From the NCBI GenBank assembly GCA_021234155.1, contig JAJEKV010000058.1, forward strand, positions 5,156,600 through 5,220,599: a stretch of 64,000 nucleotides of DNA, given 5' to 3'. This DNA is from Isoetes taiwanensis. Its lineage: Eukaryota > Streptophyta > Lycopodiopsida > Isoetales > Isoetaceae. The position numbers and the translations under genes are program-made. Below, piece by piece: positions 34,857 to 48,378 of this stretch (positions are counted from its first letter, which is position 1; each line of letters begins with the position of its first letter). The notes beneath the pieces are model-generated. The model had not been told where the DNA came from and made no database searches. It saw only the letters and a program-made list of their open reading frames with translations.

Positions 34857-35863
34857 AACAACAATCACAGAGCAGAATTTTACGACTAGTCACTTTAGTC
34901 ACACTGGTAGAGCCGATGCTTCTTTTATGCAAGATTTGTTACGTTAAGATATGCCATTTAAAAGTAGTATAAGAGTCATCACTTCTATCATAGATTCTTC
35001 TTATGCCCTTGTGGTCGAGAAACCAAGAAAAACTCCACTAGATAAGGCAGGGTATTAAAGAGTGGCTAAAATTCGTCAAATGGCTATTTTTTAGACCTTT
35101 AGTCAAATTTTGTGGCTAAAGTTAATAAAGATAATTTTTTAAGGAAAAAAAGAATTTAGCCATTCCAAAAGGGGGAAAATTTTGGATGCCTAAAGTTTAG
35201 CCAGTATTGGCTGCATCATGGTATGCTAAATCGCCTTCTTTAAAGCTGATTAAGCGCAGCCTGATCAATTCAAATAGCCATGTTGAATCTATTCAGGTAA
35301 TTTAGGAATCGTCATAAGCTATATCAATCATGCTTTGATGGATATTGAATGTGAATCTATAAGTTGTTTAGGTCAAAGTCACACAGATAAGGCATTCTCA
35401 ATCTACCAAAAGTCAATGTATTGGAGAAACCAACAAAAGCTCCACTAAATAAATCAATTCTCAATCTACCAAAAGTCCATGTACTGATGTTGTTTGCATG
35501 TTTGATATTTACTTCTGATGGAAAGCTTTGATTAATAGGGGGCCTACTTGACATTACTTAGGCATTACACATCAATTTCCTCGTCCTAAAAGTGGGGCCT
35601 ACTCTTCTTGACTCAGTATCATAAGTGTGATACTGTAACGAAAGTCTATTTGGGAATGCTGCGAAAGGCACATATGCTCTTATGTGGGATAAGGGTCTCG
35701 CAAGCCTGTTAGTGTGAGCCTAGCTCGAGCACCATATAAGGGCGTGTGTGCGGACATTTCCTTACTTAGTATTAGGTTAGATGTGATTATACCTGTTAGA
35801 TTGGAGGAAGGTGGCCACGTGGCAAGATCTGCAATGAGGTTTGTGAGATGATGTATGATATAT
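34854..35863 (-). repeat. dispersed repeat, right copy of an inverted pair
   Basis: This is the reverse-complement counterpart of 19487-20072. The copy is longer because a separate element is inserted at 35050-35384, and because a piece containing TCAATCTACCAAAAGTC is duplicated next to it. It abuts copy A of the direct duplication on one side and mitochondrial DNA on the other. Confidence 0.85.
35050..35384. mobile_element. 335-bp non-autonomous insertion with 10-bp target duplication
   Basis: AGATAAGGCA occurs at 35040-35049 and 35385-35394, flanking a 335-base block that begins GGGTATTAAAGAGTGGCTAA and is absent from the inverted copy at 19.5 kb. A second, similar block lies at 52558-52883. 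No long terminal inverted repeats or poly-A are seen. A 10-base duplication would suit a Mutator-like MITE or a retroposed SINE. The class is undecided. Confidence 0.8.
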
Positions 35864-38183
<2,320 letters not shown>

Positions 38184-38299
38184 AAAAGTGTATACAGAGG
38201 TGTTTTAGCTAACATTATGCATTGTGTGAGCTAGTAAGTATGTAATTAAATATATAGTAAAGCTAATGCAGGATTTCAAGATGAGAAGACTCTGGGGAA
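38184..38299. other. short stretch ahead of the split LTR
   Basis: It ends in the purine-rich AGATGAGAAGACTCTGGGGAA directly before the LTR start at 38300. That would suit a polypurine tract if the LTR is a 3' LTR, but nothing else of an internal region is recognisable. Confidence 0.35.
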
Positions 38300-39686
38300 T
38301 GTGATGTTCCATCATAATATACGATATAAATAAGTATATTATATTGCCACATCACTAGTACATGTCGACTACAACGACATGTACACGGTGACCGTAAAGG
38401 GTTGTATCATGGGCACAACCATTAGAACCCATTATATTGCACATGTTATGCAACATGTTAATATATTCTATATTGCCACATGGCAATATCCCATATGAGC
38501 CATATGGCCTATTAGACCCTAACCCTAAAACGTAGGCATAAAGAGGCAGGAACACTAAAAGTGCCCTCTTTTTGGATTCCAGCATCAGGAACGTGCATTA
38601 CTCAAGTGCCCGACTCATTCCAGTCTCCTAGCAGCAGTGAAGCTCACGTTCTAAAGCGGATCGTCAAGACTCCAGCATCGCAGCCCTGACAGCATGGACG
38701 CATTCTAAGGACCTGGAGCGAGCCAAGAATCTGGTATGTGGTTGATCTGTTATGCAACGCCAGCTTCCCGACTGGCATTATGACAGATTTGCATCTATTC
38801 TTAGCTATAGATTACCTCTAAAGCCTAAGAACCCTAGTCACTAATGAATGAATCTAACCATGTATGATTAGAGTAGATAGATTAGATCTTTACTCTGTTA
38901 TTTCAGTTCAATGGATGATATTGTATTGCTCTGTGCGCATCTCTTGTGTATTGGGAAGGGGGGTAGAGATCCAGAGCCTTCGTAAATGATGTTCCTAGAT
39001 AGTCTCATTAGTACCCAATAAATGCGGCATGTGCATAGGAGCACGCCCGGCTGTGGGTGGCGGGGTAAAACCGGCTGATAAGGAAGGCTTTTCCAGCTAC
39101 AGTTGACCCCTCTGCTTCGTTGCAATGGCCGAGGATGTTGTGGGCTAGGCCTAATAGTTTGCCACTAAATGTGGGCAAGGTATGGGCTCGACAGCTCCTA
39201 GGTGATGCGTCGCCTTAGTGGGGTTCAAGTCGTAGACGAGCAGTGTCTTTCTAGCTCCCTTGTAGTTGGCATGGATCTTTTGGAGGGGAATGATCCCCTC
39301 CTGCCTCATCGGGACAGAGGAGATGCAATCCAGGAGTAGCCCCTCTAACTATGCACCCGGCAGGCTACGGTCACATCTCCAATACTTTTCAGCCTATCTG
39401 CAAAGTATGCATAGGAGGGGCAGATGAAGTAGACTACCCAACGGCCATGTTCTTATGCCAGCCCAATCCATTTGCTGTGAATTTTGTCTGTATTGACTTC
39501 TGGAGATCCAAGCCGTCAGTCGATCCCCATGTGTATGCGCCTTGGGTAGGATTTCTCCTTATTGATGTTGTTGTTGTTTGCTAGAATATGATGTTGTTAT
39601 GGTGATCCCACCCTTCGAGGTGGTTACATATTTGATGTGATGTGATGGTTTGTGCTTATATTTATGCGCTTCCACAACTTGGTATA
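38300..39686 (+). repeat. LTR of the histone-H3-carrying family, left part (interrupted)
   Basis: It begins TGTGATGTTCC and is alignable, with many differences, to the LTR at 53376-54880 (shared: GTATTGGGAAGGGG, ATGGGCTCGACA, ATCGG-ACNGNGGAGATGCAA, TTTTCAGCCTA). The right-hand remainder is 50258-50430. The 39682-39686 bases (GTATA) are the target duplication of the Ty3 element that split it. It is a solo LTR or one end of a lost element. It is clearly older than the Ty3 insertion. Confidence 0.8.
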
Positions 39687-41600
39687 TGTTGACCCTCAAC
39701 CTGGCTAGAGAGTCAACCACAAGAAGCCAACTTGAATTTATGCTCAAGTTGGGGTTAGAACCTCCAGATCACTTAAGGTGATCAGTCTACACAAGAATTT
39801 TTCAAAGAAAAAGCTCAATTATCAAGTATTCATACCTTTCCCAATTCAAGAATATGGAACCTTCACTCAAATTGATGTAGTTCTCATAGGTGGATGATTT
39901 TCAAGGTCAAATGATTGTGACTTGTGTAGAAAAGTTATAGGCATGCAAGGGAAAAGATCTTGACCAAGTCTGAGTTATAGTCTGCAAGATATTCGATCTC
40001 AAAGTTGAGTCAATTTTTGGTCAATACCAGTCAAAGCCACAGACAGATCTCAGAATTTTGTAACTTGAGTTGCAGAGGGAATTTTTGAGAAATTCCAAAA
40101 CTGAGATGAAGTATAGGTCCCAAAGGTATGGGGCATGCAATCAAATCCTATTTTAGATCACTAAAACTATTTTTTTGGCACTGTTTTGTGGATAACAGTC
40201 TAAAATTGTATCAGACAGAATGCAAAAAATGATAACTTGAGTTTGGAATGGTTTTTTTTCGAACCTTTTGTGCACGCAGGTGCAAATATGATGGGAAATG
40301 AGGGGCAAATGGTCATATGCAAGAAAAGATGGTGGAATATCTTACTGTAAAAATGTTTATATGGCAGAAATACTAAAAGATCATGACAGTCAATTTTTCA
40401 AGCACTTGACAGGCAATTTTCATTGATATGAAGGTAACACAAGATGAATAGAAGTCTCAGGATCATAAATCAATCATCAAAATATCTCAGAAGGTCATAT
40501 AACAAAATCATAACAGGAATATCAATCCAATTTTCTCAAATCGAACTGTGGAATGCTCAGATACTTCATAAACGTCTTTAGATCATGCTCAGCATGTATC
40601 AATGTTGAGGTTTGATGCGTCTGGGCCTTCAAAAAACTTCTGTCATTGTTTCCCCGGTATATAGATTTAGATTTAATGATTCCGTCATCTTAGGACTTAA
40701 TTTTAGGCTTAATGAGATGCTAATGAGCAGGAATCCAGAATAGGTAGTTTTTATGGCTTAAGATCCCAATTCTGGCATGATTCGAGCAAGTTTCCAAGTT
40801 TAGGGTTCTTCAACTGCATTTTTCCAGAAATTTCGCGATACGGTGGCCGTATTTTTTGAGGTATAAACTGAGAATATGCTGTATTTAGCAATTTCGAGAA
40901 GCTAGGCCATGGTTCAAATGATATCCAAAAAACAATTATGAAGCTTGGATCACTTGGGTCTATGGCAACCCTAATATTTTGGGGAATATACTAGGTAGAT
41001 ACCATGACTGGAATATTCCATGGGGGATATTTGTGTGACATGGGTATTTAGGGCACATTTGGTAAATGAAGTAAGGGGGCATAAGAAATTGCAAATAAGG
41101 GTTAGGCTAGGGGCATTTGCAAGGGTGAAATATGGAAAAAATGAGAAAAAGGATATGGAATGGGAAAATCATCTTTTGAGATGGACAAATGGCATTTAGG
41201 AAAAAAAGGACTTAGGCAAACATGGTGTGATTGGCAAAAAGGTGAGCATGGGGGGATATAGGTATAAGAGAAATATGTCTAGGAAAATTTCAAAATGGGG
41301 GTAGGAATATGGATAAAAAATGGCTAGGAGGTGGAATCAAATACCATGGGGTCTTCCAAACTTTGTCTTCCAATCTTCAAAAAGCATCTTCCAATCTTCT
41401 CAACCCAGAATCTCATAAAGCATCCTTTGACTATCTTTGACCTCAAATATAGTATCTTCCATGGGAGTTGACCTTGAATATTTGTGTTGACCTTTGAAGA
41501 TTGATATTGTTTGACCTGCACATCAATGTTGACTACCAAACTCTTTTTTGGTTTAATTCTTCCAAAATGACTTGACCTAACTTCAATACATGAACCAACA
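39687..41600 (-). repeat. Ty3 element 3' LTR
   Basis: It runs from TGTTGACCC to ACCAACA (TG...CA on the plus strand) and is near identical to 48379-50252. It is about 40 bases longer than the other LTR near its right end. Confidence 0.92.
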
Positions 41601-42508
41601 GTTAGTATGTTGCCCTTTGGGGGCAACATCTCGCCAAAACAAGAAAATGGCTGGTCCTCTCAGCCATAAGGGGTCTTCATTTTTGTACCAAAGTGTCTAA
41701 GTGAGAATTATGGTAGAGAGAGGGTGTAAAGTGCAAGTGTTGATGTAATAGAGGTGAATATGGTGGTGTGAGGATGTGAGTGGGATATGATGAGGGAAAA
41801 GAGGTGAGTATGAGTGTGAATATGATAAGGTGGTGATGGGAATGGAGTGTATGAGGGTGGGGTGAATGTGCAAGTGTTGAGATCTCGCCAAAACAAGAAA
41901 ATGTATGCCTCCCTGATCCTTAAAAATGCAACTCTGCTATGATGGTGAAGCTGAATTGCAGAGTGCTTTCTTTTGGGAATGAAAACAAGAATAAGGAGTT
42001 TAAATGGATGGCAGGACCACTTATGACAGATGAATAAAGATGGAGAAAGGATGCACCTGTCATGGAAACACACAAACTAGTTAATTTTGACCTTTGCAAC
42101 TCTGCCATGATGGTGAAGCTGAATTTGCAGAGTGCACATTTAGGGAAATAAAATGAAGAATACATGGCTAAATGGAGGGCAGGACCACAATGAGACAGAT
42201 GAATGAGAATGGAAGAAGGGTGATCCTGCAAATGACACTTGGCAATTCGTTAGTGGAAATCCTTGTTTTGGAGTAGTTTGATAGTTCATTCTTCATTCTG
42301 CCTAACTGCAAACATGAACTCAATGAAAACATTAATTCTAAAATCAAGACAAAGTGAAATCTAACCTATCTAGTCTTAACTTCAACTCTAACTTATCTAA
42401 GTTCTAGAGCATAAAAAGGGACAAGCATATATGCTGATCCCAATACCTTTTCAGATGGATGGTGTTGATGGGATTTGGAAGTGGCACCCCTGAAGTTAAT
42501 TCCTTTAA
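41601..42508 (-). other. Ty3 element: non-coding stretch between integrase and 3' LTR
   Basis: It holds internal repeats. GCAACTCTG(C/T)(C/T)ATGATGGTG with the following GAAGCTGAATT-GCAGAGTGC occurs at about 41929 and 42096. TCTCGCCAAAACAAGAAAATG occurs at about 41628 and 41881. Between them is a GTGAGTATGAGTGTG-rich tract. There are no coding signs. Confidence 0.7.
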
Positions 42509-43484
42509 TCAATAAGAGTTGGTGCCGGCAGGTTCCAGCACCTCATAGGGACCTTCCCAAAGATTTTCAAACTTACTTGCTGAGTCTTCCCTTGATTTGT
42601 TCCATTTAAGAACTAACTCTCCTGTCTTGAAGGTTCCCTGTATTTTGTGAGCAGCTTTGAAAGCAGCCAAATCCTTGGCTTTTTTTAGCAGATTGGCATT
42701 CTCAGCCTCCATCCTATATTCTTCTAAATGCAGAAGAGTGTCCAGTCTTTCCTGTAAGGCATATTCAAAAGGTAAACATAGCTTGTGAGCTAACCTTAGA
42801 GATGGGAGCTCAAGCTCTACTGGAAGCACAGCCTCAATGCCATAGACTAGGTTGAAGGGTGTATGAGTGGTTGCTGCTTTGATAGTGACTCTATAAGCCC
42901 AAAGGGCATCTACCAATTTGACATGCCAATCCTTTTGATTGTCATCCACTGTTTTCTGCAAAATGCTTTTCAAAACCTTATTAGTAGCTTCATGCCTGAC
43001 CATTACCTTGGGGATAGTAGGAGGAGCTCTTAGTATGTTTGACCTTAAGAATAGTCAGCAAATTAGCAATAACTTCATTCACAAAAGGGGTACCTCTATC
43101 AGAATGCAATTGTAGGGGGATACCAAACCGTGCACAAATATATTCATGTAAAAACTTTGCTGTTGTAATAGCATTGGCCTGTCTTAAAGGAATTGCTTCT
43201 GCCCACTTAGTAAAATAATCTGTGGCTACAATAATGTGCTGATGTTGTCCTGCAGAAGGGGGGTTAATAGGACCAATATAATCCAGTCCCCATATTTGGA
43301 AGGGCCCTGGAGAAATGATAGGATTTAATGCAGCTGGGAGGAGGATCCTTTTGCCAAATATTTGACACTTGTGGCAAGATTTTATAGCAGTATAACAATC
43401 TTTAAATATGGTAGGCCAATAATAACCTGAGATTTTTCTTGGCAGTAGTATCTCCAGCAAAATGGCCTCCACATACTCCTTCAT
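42509..43484 (-). other. Ty3 element: integrase region
   Basis: This is a fossil part. The HHCC zinc-binding region (YYWPTIFKD...CHKCQ) is followed by the DDE core (GLDYIGPI, LHSDRGTPFVN) and the C-terminal region typical of plant Ty3 integrases (LWAYRVTIKAATTHTPF, LVYGIEAVLPVE, then KFENLWEGPYEV). No chromodomain follows. Confidence 0.88.
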
Positions 43485-43779
43485 GCATTTCTCTAATGAT
43501 CAGAGCAGATTCTTCTTCATTGACACACCTCAGTAATAGTCCATCCCTGTTGACTTTACATAGAACATCATTAATCATTTTAAATTGCCTACATTTTTCT
43601 TTAAATCTCCTTTGCTGGCTCGAAGTCAGTCCTGAGGGCATCTCCTTGAATTGTAGAAATTGTTTTATAGGTAACTGCCAATCCTGTTGGTTCTGCTCTT
43701 CATCTTCTGCCTGCAAATAAGCTAAGGCATCCACAAAGTCAACAACCTCTACTGCATCCTCATGATCAAAGAAAATGTA

Positions 43780-44130
43780 AGGTAAATAAAGACTGGGTCT
43801 CTTCACCTGATGTAACTCCTTAATGGAAATGTCAAAGGTTTGTAGCTTACAAGCCCACCTTTGGATTTTTGGTTTGGAAGTAGCCTTACCAAATAACAAC
43901 CCCATTGGATTTTGCTTCATATAAACTTGAACAGAACTCTTCAATAATAGGTGATCTTGTCTGTCAATGAGGAACATAAGAGCAGTAGTACTCTTCTCCA
44001 TTCTGGTGTATTTTTCTTCAGTTGAACTCCACTGTTTGCTGGCAAAAGCTATGGTATGCTTATCCTGTAGAATAGCTAGACCTATGGCCTTTTTAGTGAT
44101 AGTAATATAGACCTCAAATGGCATATCCAA
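43780..44130 (-). other. Ty3 element: RNase H following reverse transcriptase
   Basis: This is a fossil part. IGLAILQDKHTIAFASKQW, STEEKYTRMEKS and YLPYIFFDHED show the standard Ty3 RNase H that trails the reverse transcriptase. Confidence 0.8.
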
Positions 44131-44326
44131 ATCAGGTTTTTTTTAAAAGAGTAGCCTCACAAATGGACTTTATAAGTAACTCAAAAGACTTGGCAATCTG
44201 ATGACCATGTGACAGGGACATACTTGCTCTCAGATCTAGAAATCCTGCCTATCCTTGTCAGTTTAGAAATAGGACTTATAATGTGAGCAAAATTAGGAAT
44301 ATACATCCTAAGACTTTTGACCTGCT

Positions 44327-44968
44327 TCAAATTCTTGGGAGGTACCAGTTTTTTGAGGGCTTCAACCTTTTCTTGTGCCACTTGTATACCATTGTTGGAC
44401 ACCTCCCCAAAAGTTGCCCTTTGGATGCAAAAAAAATACACTTCTTTGGATTAAGGTTGACTCCAGAGTCCCTGCACAAAGAGCATATTTTTGCAAGCAA
44501 TTCCAAATGATTAGTAGGGTGAGATCCTAAGCAAAGGTCATCCAAGTAAACTCTGAATTCTTGAGGAGACATAGGTCTAAAAATAACGTCCATAGCTCTC
44601 TGGAAGGTAGCAGGTGCATTCATTAATCCAAAAGGCATTCTTTTCATTGCATAAGTTCCCCAAGGAGTAATAAAAGAGGTCTTTGGTTGATCTTCTTCCT
44701 TAATGCCAATTTGATTAAATCCCGAAAATCCATCTAAGAATGAGTACACCTCTTTTCCTGCTATAGCATATAAAATTTCTTCTAAAAAAGGCAAGGGATA
44801 GCAGTCCTTGATGGTAGCCTTGAGATCTCGATAATCAATGCAAATCCTTAAGGCACCACTCTTTTTTTCTACAGGTACAATGCAAGATACCCATTCGGGA
44901 TTAATGATTTCAATAATAACACCTGCATCTAGCATTTTATCCAACTCATCTTTGATTAATACCATCAA
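44327..44968 (-). other. Ty3 element: reverse transcriptase region
   Basis: This is a fossil part. LRICIDYRDLKATIKDCYPL, FLDGFSGFNQI, FITPWGTYAMKRMPFGLMNA, PATFQRAMD and the catalytic-site block VYLDDLCLGS are typical of Ty3 reverse transcriptase (Y-L/V-DD motif). Confidence 0.9.
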
Positions 44969-44994
44969 TGAAGCATTAATTCTTCTCAGTTTTT

Positions 44995-45554
44995 TTTTTT
45001 TTTGAAGGATGAAATTAAATAATATTAATATAGAGTAAGTACAAGAAGAGCGATACTAGGGTACCCCTGCCCAAACATGAGCGAGCACCCACACATCACA
45101 TATACCTACCTACGACTCATGGGATAAACCTGCCAATGTTATCTACAATGAAAAGGGTCCTTTCCCAGACTGCTCCTTCCGAGGAGACGCCAGGTACGAG
45201 AGATATAATTTGTACCTTAACTGCGGGATCAACACCCGAGGCTGCACCTCCTCATTCCTGAAGACCTTCATGCGTCGACACATCCAAATGAGCCACACTA
45301 ACCACGCCTTACACAAATGGAAGGCCAGACTCTGCGGCTGGGACCACCCACGAGGATACACCCCCAACAGAACCTGTTGACTCTGGAGCGAGGTGTGAAA
45401 GAGGCGCTGGATCCATTGCCATGCTGGCTGGATATCTGCGCAGAGAAACATGCAATGCTCCAGGGTCTCCGCACAGGCACTACACATTGGACATCTGTCA
45501 CTGATCCGCGGATTGATCCTGTGCACCCATGTATTCACCCTCAGGGACCGGTGC
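44995..45554 (-). mobile_element. 5'-truncated LINE inserted in the Ty3 element
   Basis: AATTCTTCTCAGTTTTT occurs at 44978-44994 and 45555-45571, a 17-base target duplication. The insert's poly-A tail is the T-run up to 45003 on the plus strand. Its only protein content is the C-terminal end of a plant L1-type ORF2 (45556 to 45143, minus): LRVNTWVHRINPRISDRCPM, then C...C...HC, the zf-RVT zinc finger, and WLIWMCRRMKVF. Reverse transcriptase and endonuclease are missing through the usual incomplete reverse transcription. Within the remaining 137 codons the frame is open, so the insertion is fairly young. Confidence 0.93.
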
Positions 45555-45896
45555 AATTCTTCTCAGTTTTTGAAAAACAGGCTTACATCCTTCTTTAATC
45601 TTGATTTCAAATTGGCATACCTCAGCTTTAATACCAGTGAGCTCAGAATAATCCCAGGCAAACACATCCTTCCTTTCTTCAAAAAACATTTGTATGTTCT
45701 CCTTATTTTGGTATTCAATTAAATCTCCAACAAACAGGGTTCTATTCTTACCATTTTTTGTGATTGTAATCTCTTCAGTGTCCTTTTCCTCTGATGCATT
45801 AATGGTTAGAATGGGACAAAGTGCCTTTACCTCACTAGCATCAAGGTCTTCCTCTGGAATAGCTCCCTCAGTTAAATGTGACATGAGAGTTTCTCT

Positions 45897-46259
45897 ACAT
45901 AGGGCATCAGCTTCCACATTTTTCTGTCTTGGTATGTGAGTGATCTCCCATGAAGCAAAACTCGAGAGTACTCCCATTACTTGATTTTTCAAGAGCTCCA
46001 TATCTGCATTTTTTGTTTGATAGTTTCCTGAAACTTGTCTACAAATTAATTGTGAGTCACCATAAATGTGAATGTTGGCAATATCCATAGCTTTGGCCTC
46101 CTGAAGACCTGCAATCAAAGCCTTATATTCTGCTACATTAGATGTCAATTGGGGGAAGATTCTTCCTACGTTAGCGAAAAGTTTGTGAGAGGAATCTTTC
46201 AAAATAGCAGTAGATGATGCCACATTTAATTTTTTAGAAATACCTCCATCAAACCATAA
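45897..46259 (-). other. Ty3 element: additional RNase H ahead of reverse transcriptase
   Basis: This is a fossil part. FLWFDGGISKK, NVAEYKALIAGLQEAKAMDI, HIYGDSQLICRQVSGNYQ and IPRQKNVEADALC carry the D-E-D-D acidic pattern of an RNase HI-type domain of the archaeal-like (aRNH) style. It lies between protease and reverse transcriptase, while a second, ordinary RNase H follows reverse transcriptase. Confidence 0.85.
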
Positions 46260-46639
46260 GAATCCTGATGGCCCTTGTCTGCTGGGGAGTGCACATTCCA
46301 TAATGAGAGGAACCATTTCATATTTCCTTGGTCTTGTATTTTTTATTCTGTAAGATTCCAAAGGTTCTTCAATCAGAATTTCCTTAATAAAGTTTACCTC
46401 TTCATTGGAGCCATAGGAGCCATCTTGATTGTAAATTGTAGCAGTTTGAGACCCATTGGAGATAGTACATCTCCCTTGAGACCAAACTGGCCTAGCATCC
46501 ACAGTGGCTAACCATCTTCTCCCTAAAAGTAGATCATAGATGTCAGATTCATCCCCTATATCTTCAAAAGCTACTACAATAAAGTTAGCAGCTACAGTTA
46601 TGCCTTCTGTATTAACAGGCACTTTAGTCACCACACCAA

Positions 46640-47000
46640 TAGGAGTGATTTTAGCATTATAAAAAGATTTTAATAATATAGAAGCTTTTTTGTCCACCTC
46701 GAAAATACACTTCTTCATAATATGATATGGCATGATGTTTAAGGGGGATCCCCCATCAAGTAACACGTTTGAGAAGGTATAACCTCCTAAAGCAGCTGAA
46801 CATGTGAATGCTCCAGGGTCTTCTTCATTCTGTGCTAAAACAAGGTTAGTGGCATCAGTAAAATTCACACAAGCATTCAATGCCTCACCACCAGATTGCT
46901 GCCATACTCTTTTTCTATAGCTAGGTGCAATCTTTAGCAAGGTGAAAAGGTCCACACTTACTTTGGAGTTTTTGAGCAAAACATCAACTTCATCAAAGTC
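46640..47000 (-). other. Ty3 element: protease region
   Basis: This is a fossil part. GGYTFSNVLLDGGSPLNIMP (active-site Asp near 46757) and, downstream, DLLLGRRWLA are the retropepsin active-site loop and the conserved Ile/Leu-Gly-Arg strand. Confidence 0.75.
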
Positions 47001-47330
47001 TTTATCTTTCTTACCATATTTTTGCTGAGGGGGTGGAGTTATAATCTGAGCAGGTGATTCCACCACAGGTGGTGAAGACCTAACAGTGGGATGTCTACTA
47101 GATTCAACATGTACATGAGCTTCATTCATGCTCCTAGTTTGCACCACCATAACCTCTTCAGATTTGGGAACTTCTGTAGCCTGAATAAATCTTATAGAAG
47201 TACTTGGTTCAGCAAATCTCACAGCAGGTTTAGGCTCTGGTCTCTTTTCTTTTTCCTGCTTAGCAAAATATTCTTTAACAGCACACCTAACATCAGTCTG
47301 GCCCACTTCTTTACAAAAAGAGCAAACAGG

Positions 47331-48340
47331 ACATTCCTTTCCAAAGTGGCCTTTTCTATTGCATTTAGGACACACTTGCCAATAGCAAATTTCTGATGGA
47401 TGAGAATTCCTATTGCAATGAATACATTCAGGGTAAGTTTTACCTGTTCTTGAAGCCTTGAGTTCAACCAATTGTTTGGTTAGTTCTGCTAGAGCTTCAG
47501 TAACCTTAGATAGGTCTGACTTGACCTCTGCAACTTGAGAATTAGCTTCCTCCTCTTTAGATTTCTTCTTTTCTTTCTGTATGGCATAAACTGGAATGGA
47601 AGGGTGATGATCATAATGTGCATCAGTAGCATCAGGGTAAAAAGGATCATGGCTATGGTGAGAAACATGGTGCTTGTCAGGCAAAGTAGAGAGCATCTGA
47701 GTTAGGTCAGTGGTTTTGGAAAAAACTTTGTATATAGAATCAAATCCCTCAGCAGCTTGGATCTTGAGCAACTTCCTTTGGATATCTGGTCTTCTTTCCA
47801 AACCATTGATGAAGGTAGTAACTAAAAAAGGGTTAGGATTGTGACTTGTGCTCTTTGGCATCTGCTCATAAATGTGCTAAATCTTTCTTTGTACTGGTTC
47901 ACACATTCTCCTACATGTATAGAAAAACCTTGCAACTCATTAACCAAATCTTTTGGAGCAGCTAACTTACCAAACCTATCCAGGAACTTCTTGACGAGTT
48001 CATCCCATGAAGTGGTACCCATTAACTTCTCATAAGTTAACTAAGCACCAGCTTCACTCTCTTCTTTGAAACATTTTTCAAACTCTGAAAGCTTGCACCC
48101 TTTCTTGAAGCCATAATCTCTGTAATAATCCTCAAATATTCTCAAAAAGTTGTTAGCACTCATACTGGAATCAAAAGTAGGCAAAGGAACAGGGACATTC
48201 AACTCGAATTGGTATGGCATGTTTTGAAGCAGGCTATTTGAGAAACTTGAAGGCAATGGCCTTTCTCTGCAATGATCTGGTGCATCAACATCTTCTAATG
48301 GTTCTTGTTCTGCTGGAAACTTTTGCTTTGGAGCCATGAG
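47331..48340 (-). other. Ty3 element: gag region with zinc knuckle
   Basis: This is a fossil part. Gag-type helices (NNFLRIFEDYYRDYG, WDELVKKFLDRFGKLAAPKD, LQGFSIHVGECVNQYKERFS, FINGLERRPDIQRKLLKIQA) lead to the CCHC knuckle CPKCNRKGHFGKEC at 47331-47372. Confidence 0.85.
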
Positions 48341-48356
48341 TTCTGAAATCCAGGAG

Positions 48357-48375
48357 GATCTCGGGAGAACCTCCA
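48357..48375 (-). promoter_or_regulatory. Ty3 element: candidate primer-binding site
   Basis: Three bases inside the 5' LTR edge, the minus strand reads TGGAGGTTCTCCCGAGATC, beginning with the TGG that pairs with a tRNA CCA end. It is not the initiator-Met type. The tRNA was not identified. Confidence 0.5.
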
Positions 48376-48378
48376 AGA

